A DNA stretch of 64,000 nt from Pseudanabaena sp. PCC 7367 (lineage in GTDB: Bacteria; Cyanobacteriota; Cyanobacteriia; Pseudanabaenales; Pseudanabaenaceae). Under the pieces are notes generated by a model. It was not told where the DNA came from. It saw only the letters and a program-made list of their open reading frames with translations, and ran no database searches. Shown piece after piece: positions 62,393-64,000 of this stretch. The stretch is taken from the NCBI RefSeq assembly GCF_000317065.1, contig NC_019701.1, positions 1,827,001-1,891,000 of the forward strand, written 5' to 3'. The translations under genes and the position numbers were made by a program. Numbering within the stretch: the stretch's first letter is position 1; each line of letters starts with the position of its first letter.

Positions 62393-63391
62393 ATGAATCG
62401 GGAGGTTATCCAAGATTTTTTAAATTTGCCAGGGATTGTGGGCGTTGCTCTTACCAATCGGCGGATGAGGCCGTATTTTCAAGGTCTTAACACCAATTTG
62501 GATGAACGACAACAACAAGCTCTGGCACAGGGCATTTTGCAAGTATTAGAAAATATGCCCGAAGGTTTTGATGCCTTTGAATTTTATTTTGCTGGCAATC
62601 TGGTATTCATTTACAGACTGTCTCATGGCTTGGTACTGCTGGTTTTAACCGACAAATATCTGGATATCAAAACCTATCGCTATGCGATCGCTAAGGTAAA
62701 GCAGGCAGTTCATGCTGATGTTTATAATACCGTTGCTGCTTTTAAGCTGCTATTAGGCAGTAATTTTAATTCTCAAGCATCTGCAGCTTGGTCAGGCGGG
62801 AACATAAGTCGTCCTAACCCTAGTCCTAGCCCTGAATTGGCAACAGATCACACCGCATTGCAGTCCTATGCCACCAGTATTCAAGTTAACGTTAACTCAC
62901 CATCAGCCACCTCCGCCGATTCCCAAAAATATCCAACTAATCATCAACAGGCTAGGCGATCGCTTGGCCAGAGCAATAATCAATCAGCTCAACAGCAACC
63001 AGCTCAGTTAGCAGAAAGTGAACCAGCTACTAAGCCAGTATCCGCTAAAAGTAGCCCCCAGACATATAAGTTAGATGAACTTTTGGCCGCGATGAATGAT
63101 GTGAGCAAATTTACTACTCAATATCTGGGCAAGGTGGTAGTTAAAAATTACTGGCGTTCCTGTCGGCCTAAATCGATCGCCTGGTTACAGGAGTTTGAAC
63201 TCGATCGCCAGGGCAAAATATCCCATCCGCAGGTAGCGACGTTATTGTGTGATCAAGAGCAACGATCGCATTTGCAAATCTGGTTAGCCGCTTATATTAA
63301 GCGCTGCAAATTGGTGATTCGTAATTTTGACCAGATGCTCATGCAGGATTGCCTGAGTGCAGATCAAGCTAGGATTTTATTTGGCAGATAA
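62393..63391 (+). CDS. Protein with Roadblock-like N-domain, unknown function
   Basis: A 332-residue soluble protein in three parts. Residues ~1-120 (IQDFLNLPGIVGVALTNRRMRPYF; LENMPEGFDAFEFYFAGNLVFIYRL; GLVLLVLTDKYLDIKTY) have the size and pattern of a Roadblock/LC7-type small-GTPase-partner domain. Residues ~125-225 are a low-complexity Ser/Pro/Gln/Asn linker. Residues ~225-332 are a helical domain (LDELLAAMNDVSKFTTQYLGKVVVKNYW; WLQEFELDRQGKISHP) seen in several cyanobacterial hypotheticals. It is divergent from rbcR with only 20 bases between. The ATG has no evident ribosome-binding site. Confidence 0.6.
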   Translation: MNREVIQDFLNLPGIVGVALTNRRMRPYFQGLNTNLDERQQQALAQGILQVLENMPEGFDAFEFYFAGNLVFIYRLSHGLVLLVLTDKYLDIKTYRYAIAKVKQAVHADVYNTVAAFKLLLGSNFNSQASAAWSGGNISRPNPSPSPELATDHTALQSYATSIQVNVNSPSATSADSQKYPTNHQQARRSLGQSNNQSAQQQPAQLAESEPATKPVSAKSSPQTYKLDELLAAMNDVSKFTTQYLGKVVVKNYWRSCRPKSIAWLQEFELDRQGKISHPQVATLLCDQEQRSHLQIWLAAYIKRCKLVIRNFDQMLMQDCLSADQARILFGR

Positions 63392-63426
63392 TTGAACCCA
63401 GCCAAAGAATTGTTAGCTAGTTTTTA

Positions 63427-64000
63427 CTAGTTTTTGATTGTTGGCAGCAAAGCTGCATAGGCATATTCTGCTGCTACCTGTTGCGCCGCCTTAATACTGC
63501 TGCCCTCACCATACCCCCAGCATTTGTCTTGAAACCAAACCTCCGCTGCAAATAGTTCTTTTTGGGGCTTCTTGCTATTTTGCCTAGCTCCATCAACATT
63601 GGCATTAGCCGTATGATTAGGCCGAACCGCAACCGATCGATATTCGGGCAACATCTTCCAGTGGGCTTGAGTCAGCTCCTGCAATGCGGCCTTATAATTA
63701 CCCATGCTGGGTTGTTGCAAAAGCTGTTGGGCAATGCGATGTAAATGTAAGTCGAGCCAGGGACTAATTAAACTCAGGTCATTGGTGCTCAGATATAGCG
63801 CCCCTAAAATCGCCTCTGTGGCATCTGCTAAACGCGATCGCTTTGCCTTGGGATCATCGCGCAACGAACTACTCATCACCAGAAACCGATCGAGACCGTA
63901 GCGATCGGCAATTTCTGCCAGAGCTTCATCACTGACCAGATACGATCGTAACGCGGCTAAATCTCCCAATGGGCGATCGTGGTAATGCTGCCGCAAAAAC
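63427..64000 (-). CDS. rnc: Ribonuclease III, C-terminal part (cut by window edge)
   Basis: Double-strand-specific endoribonuclease. The frame is open through base 64000, so the start and the first RNase III signature (ERLEFLGD) lie beyond the window; the ATG-like codon at 63996 is internal. Visible are LGDLAALRSYLVSDEAL, the second catalytic motif DATEAILGALYL (Asp and Glu of the metal site), and a C-terminal double-stranded RNA-binding domain (NYKAALQELTQAHWKMLPEYRSV; FAAEVWFQDKCWGYGEGSSIKAAQQVAAEYAY) with a longer insertion (~residues 135-150) than usual. Converges on the preceding gene, stop codons about 36 bases apart. Confidence 0.9.
   Translation of the reverse strand, partial: FLRQHYHDRPLGDLAALRSYLVSDEALAEIADRYGLDRFLVMSSSLRDDPKAKRSRLADATEAILGALYLSTNDLSLISPWLDLHLHRIAQQLLQQPSMGNYKAALQELTQAHWKMLPEYRSVAVRPNHTANANVDGARQNSKKPQKELFAAEVWFQDKCWGYGEGSSIKAAQQVAAEYAYAALLPTIKN

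Overview
This is a cyanobacterial chromosome segment. The evidence is an apcF phycobilisome core gene, psb32, an RbcR-type LysR regulator, a CCB2/CCB4-like cytochrome b6f maturation gene, an SLH/OprB-type porin, and GCGATCGC (HIP1) octamers scattered through genes and gaps. A filamentous Pseudanabaena-like lineage is possible, but the sequence alone does not settle that. No insertion sequence, prophage or CRISPR array was seen.

Layout. 1-2.7 kb: the tail of a Fic protein, a JmjC/cupin-8 oxygenase-like gene and a membrane-anchored glycerophosphodiesterase. 2.9-7.7 kb: three consecutive paralogues carrying 2, 4 and 7 peptidoglycan-binding repeats. 8-14.6 kb: a mixed stretch with a broken ParD antitoxin, panD with a C-terminal extension, a DUF3531 gene, a NurA nuclease, a CruG-like glycosyltransferase, a 44-residue membrane protein, a stand-alone flavin reductase and a small secreted protein. 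14.9-17.6 kb: a porin with a Fur-box-like operator, divergent from a phosphatase lipoprotein. 18-32.6 kb: a surface-polysaccharide region (Wzc-type kinase; a leftward six-gene glycosyltransferase/SDR/WecA-like cluster), interrupted by ccb, coaBC, recR and nrdR and ending at psb32.

The gap 32.6-33.2 kb has every sign of the chromosomal replication origin. Eight consensus DnaA boxes and two near-matches lie in about 200 bp, four of them at an exact 21-bp period. They are followed by a GC cluster, four CTA trinucleotides (DnaA-trio pattern) and an AT-rich stretch, with dnaN immediately downstream. Genes from 24.7 to 32.6 kb run leftward and dnaN runs rightward, so both sides near the origin are transcribed away from it.

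34.5-48.8 kb: two half-size GDT1/UPF0016 genes, small membrane proteins, a response-regulator/histidine-kinase hybrid, a beta-helix/RTX protein, a very large alpha-2-macroglobulin-like lipoprotein without the thioester cysteine, a DUF3179 protein and a sulfotransferase-like protein, then tRNA-Gln(UUG) at 48.9 kb. 50-57.8 kb: FecR-domain and SPOR-like secreted proteins, PotB/PotC-like permeases, a DUF218 protein, a FIST protein and apcF. 58-64 kb: a nucleotidyltransferase remnant, a radical SAM protein, DUF4112, rbcR with a divergent partner only 20 bp away, and the 3' part of an RNase III gene that runs off the window.

The most rewarding items are the origin architecture, the NrdR-box pair upstream of nrdR, the Fur-box-like operator at the porin, the 2-4-7 repeat series of peptidoglycan-binding paralogues, and the antitoxin gene broken by a clean 5-bp tandem duplication.
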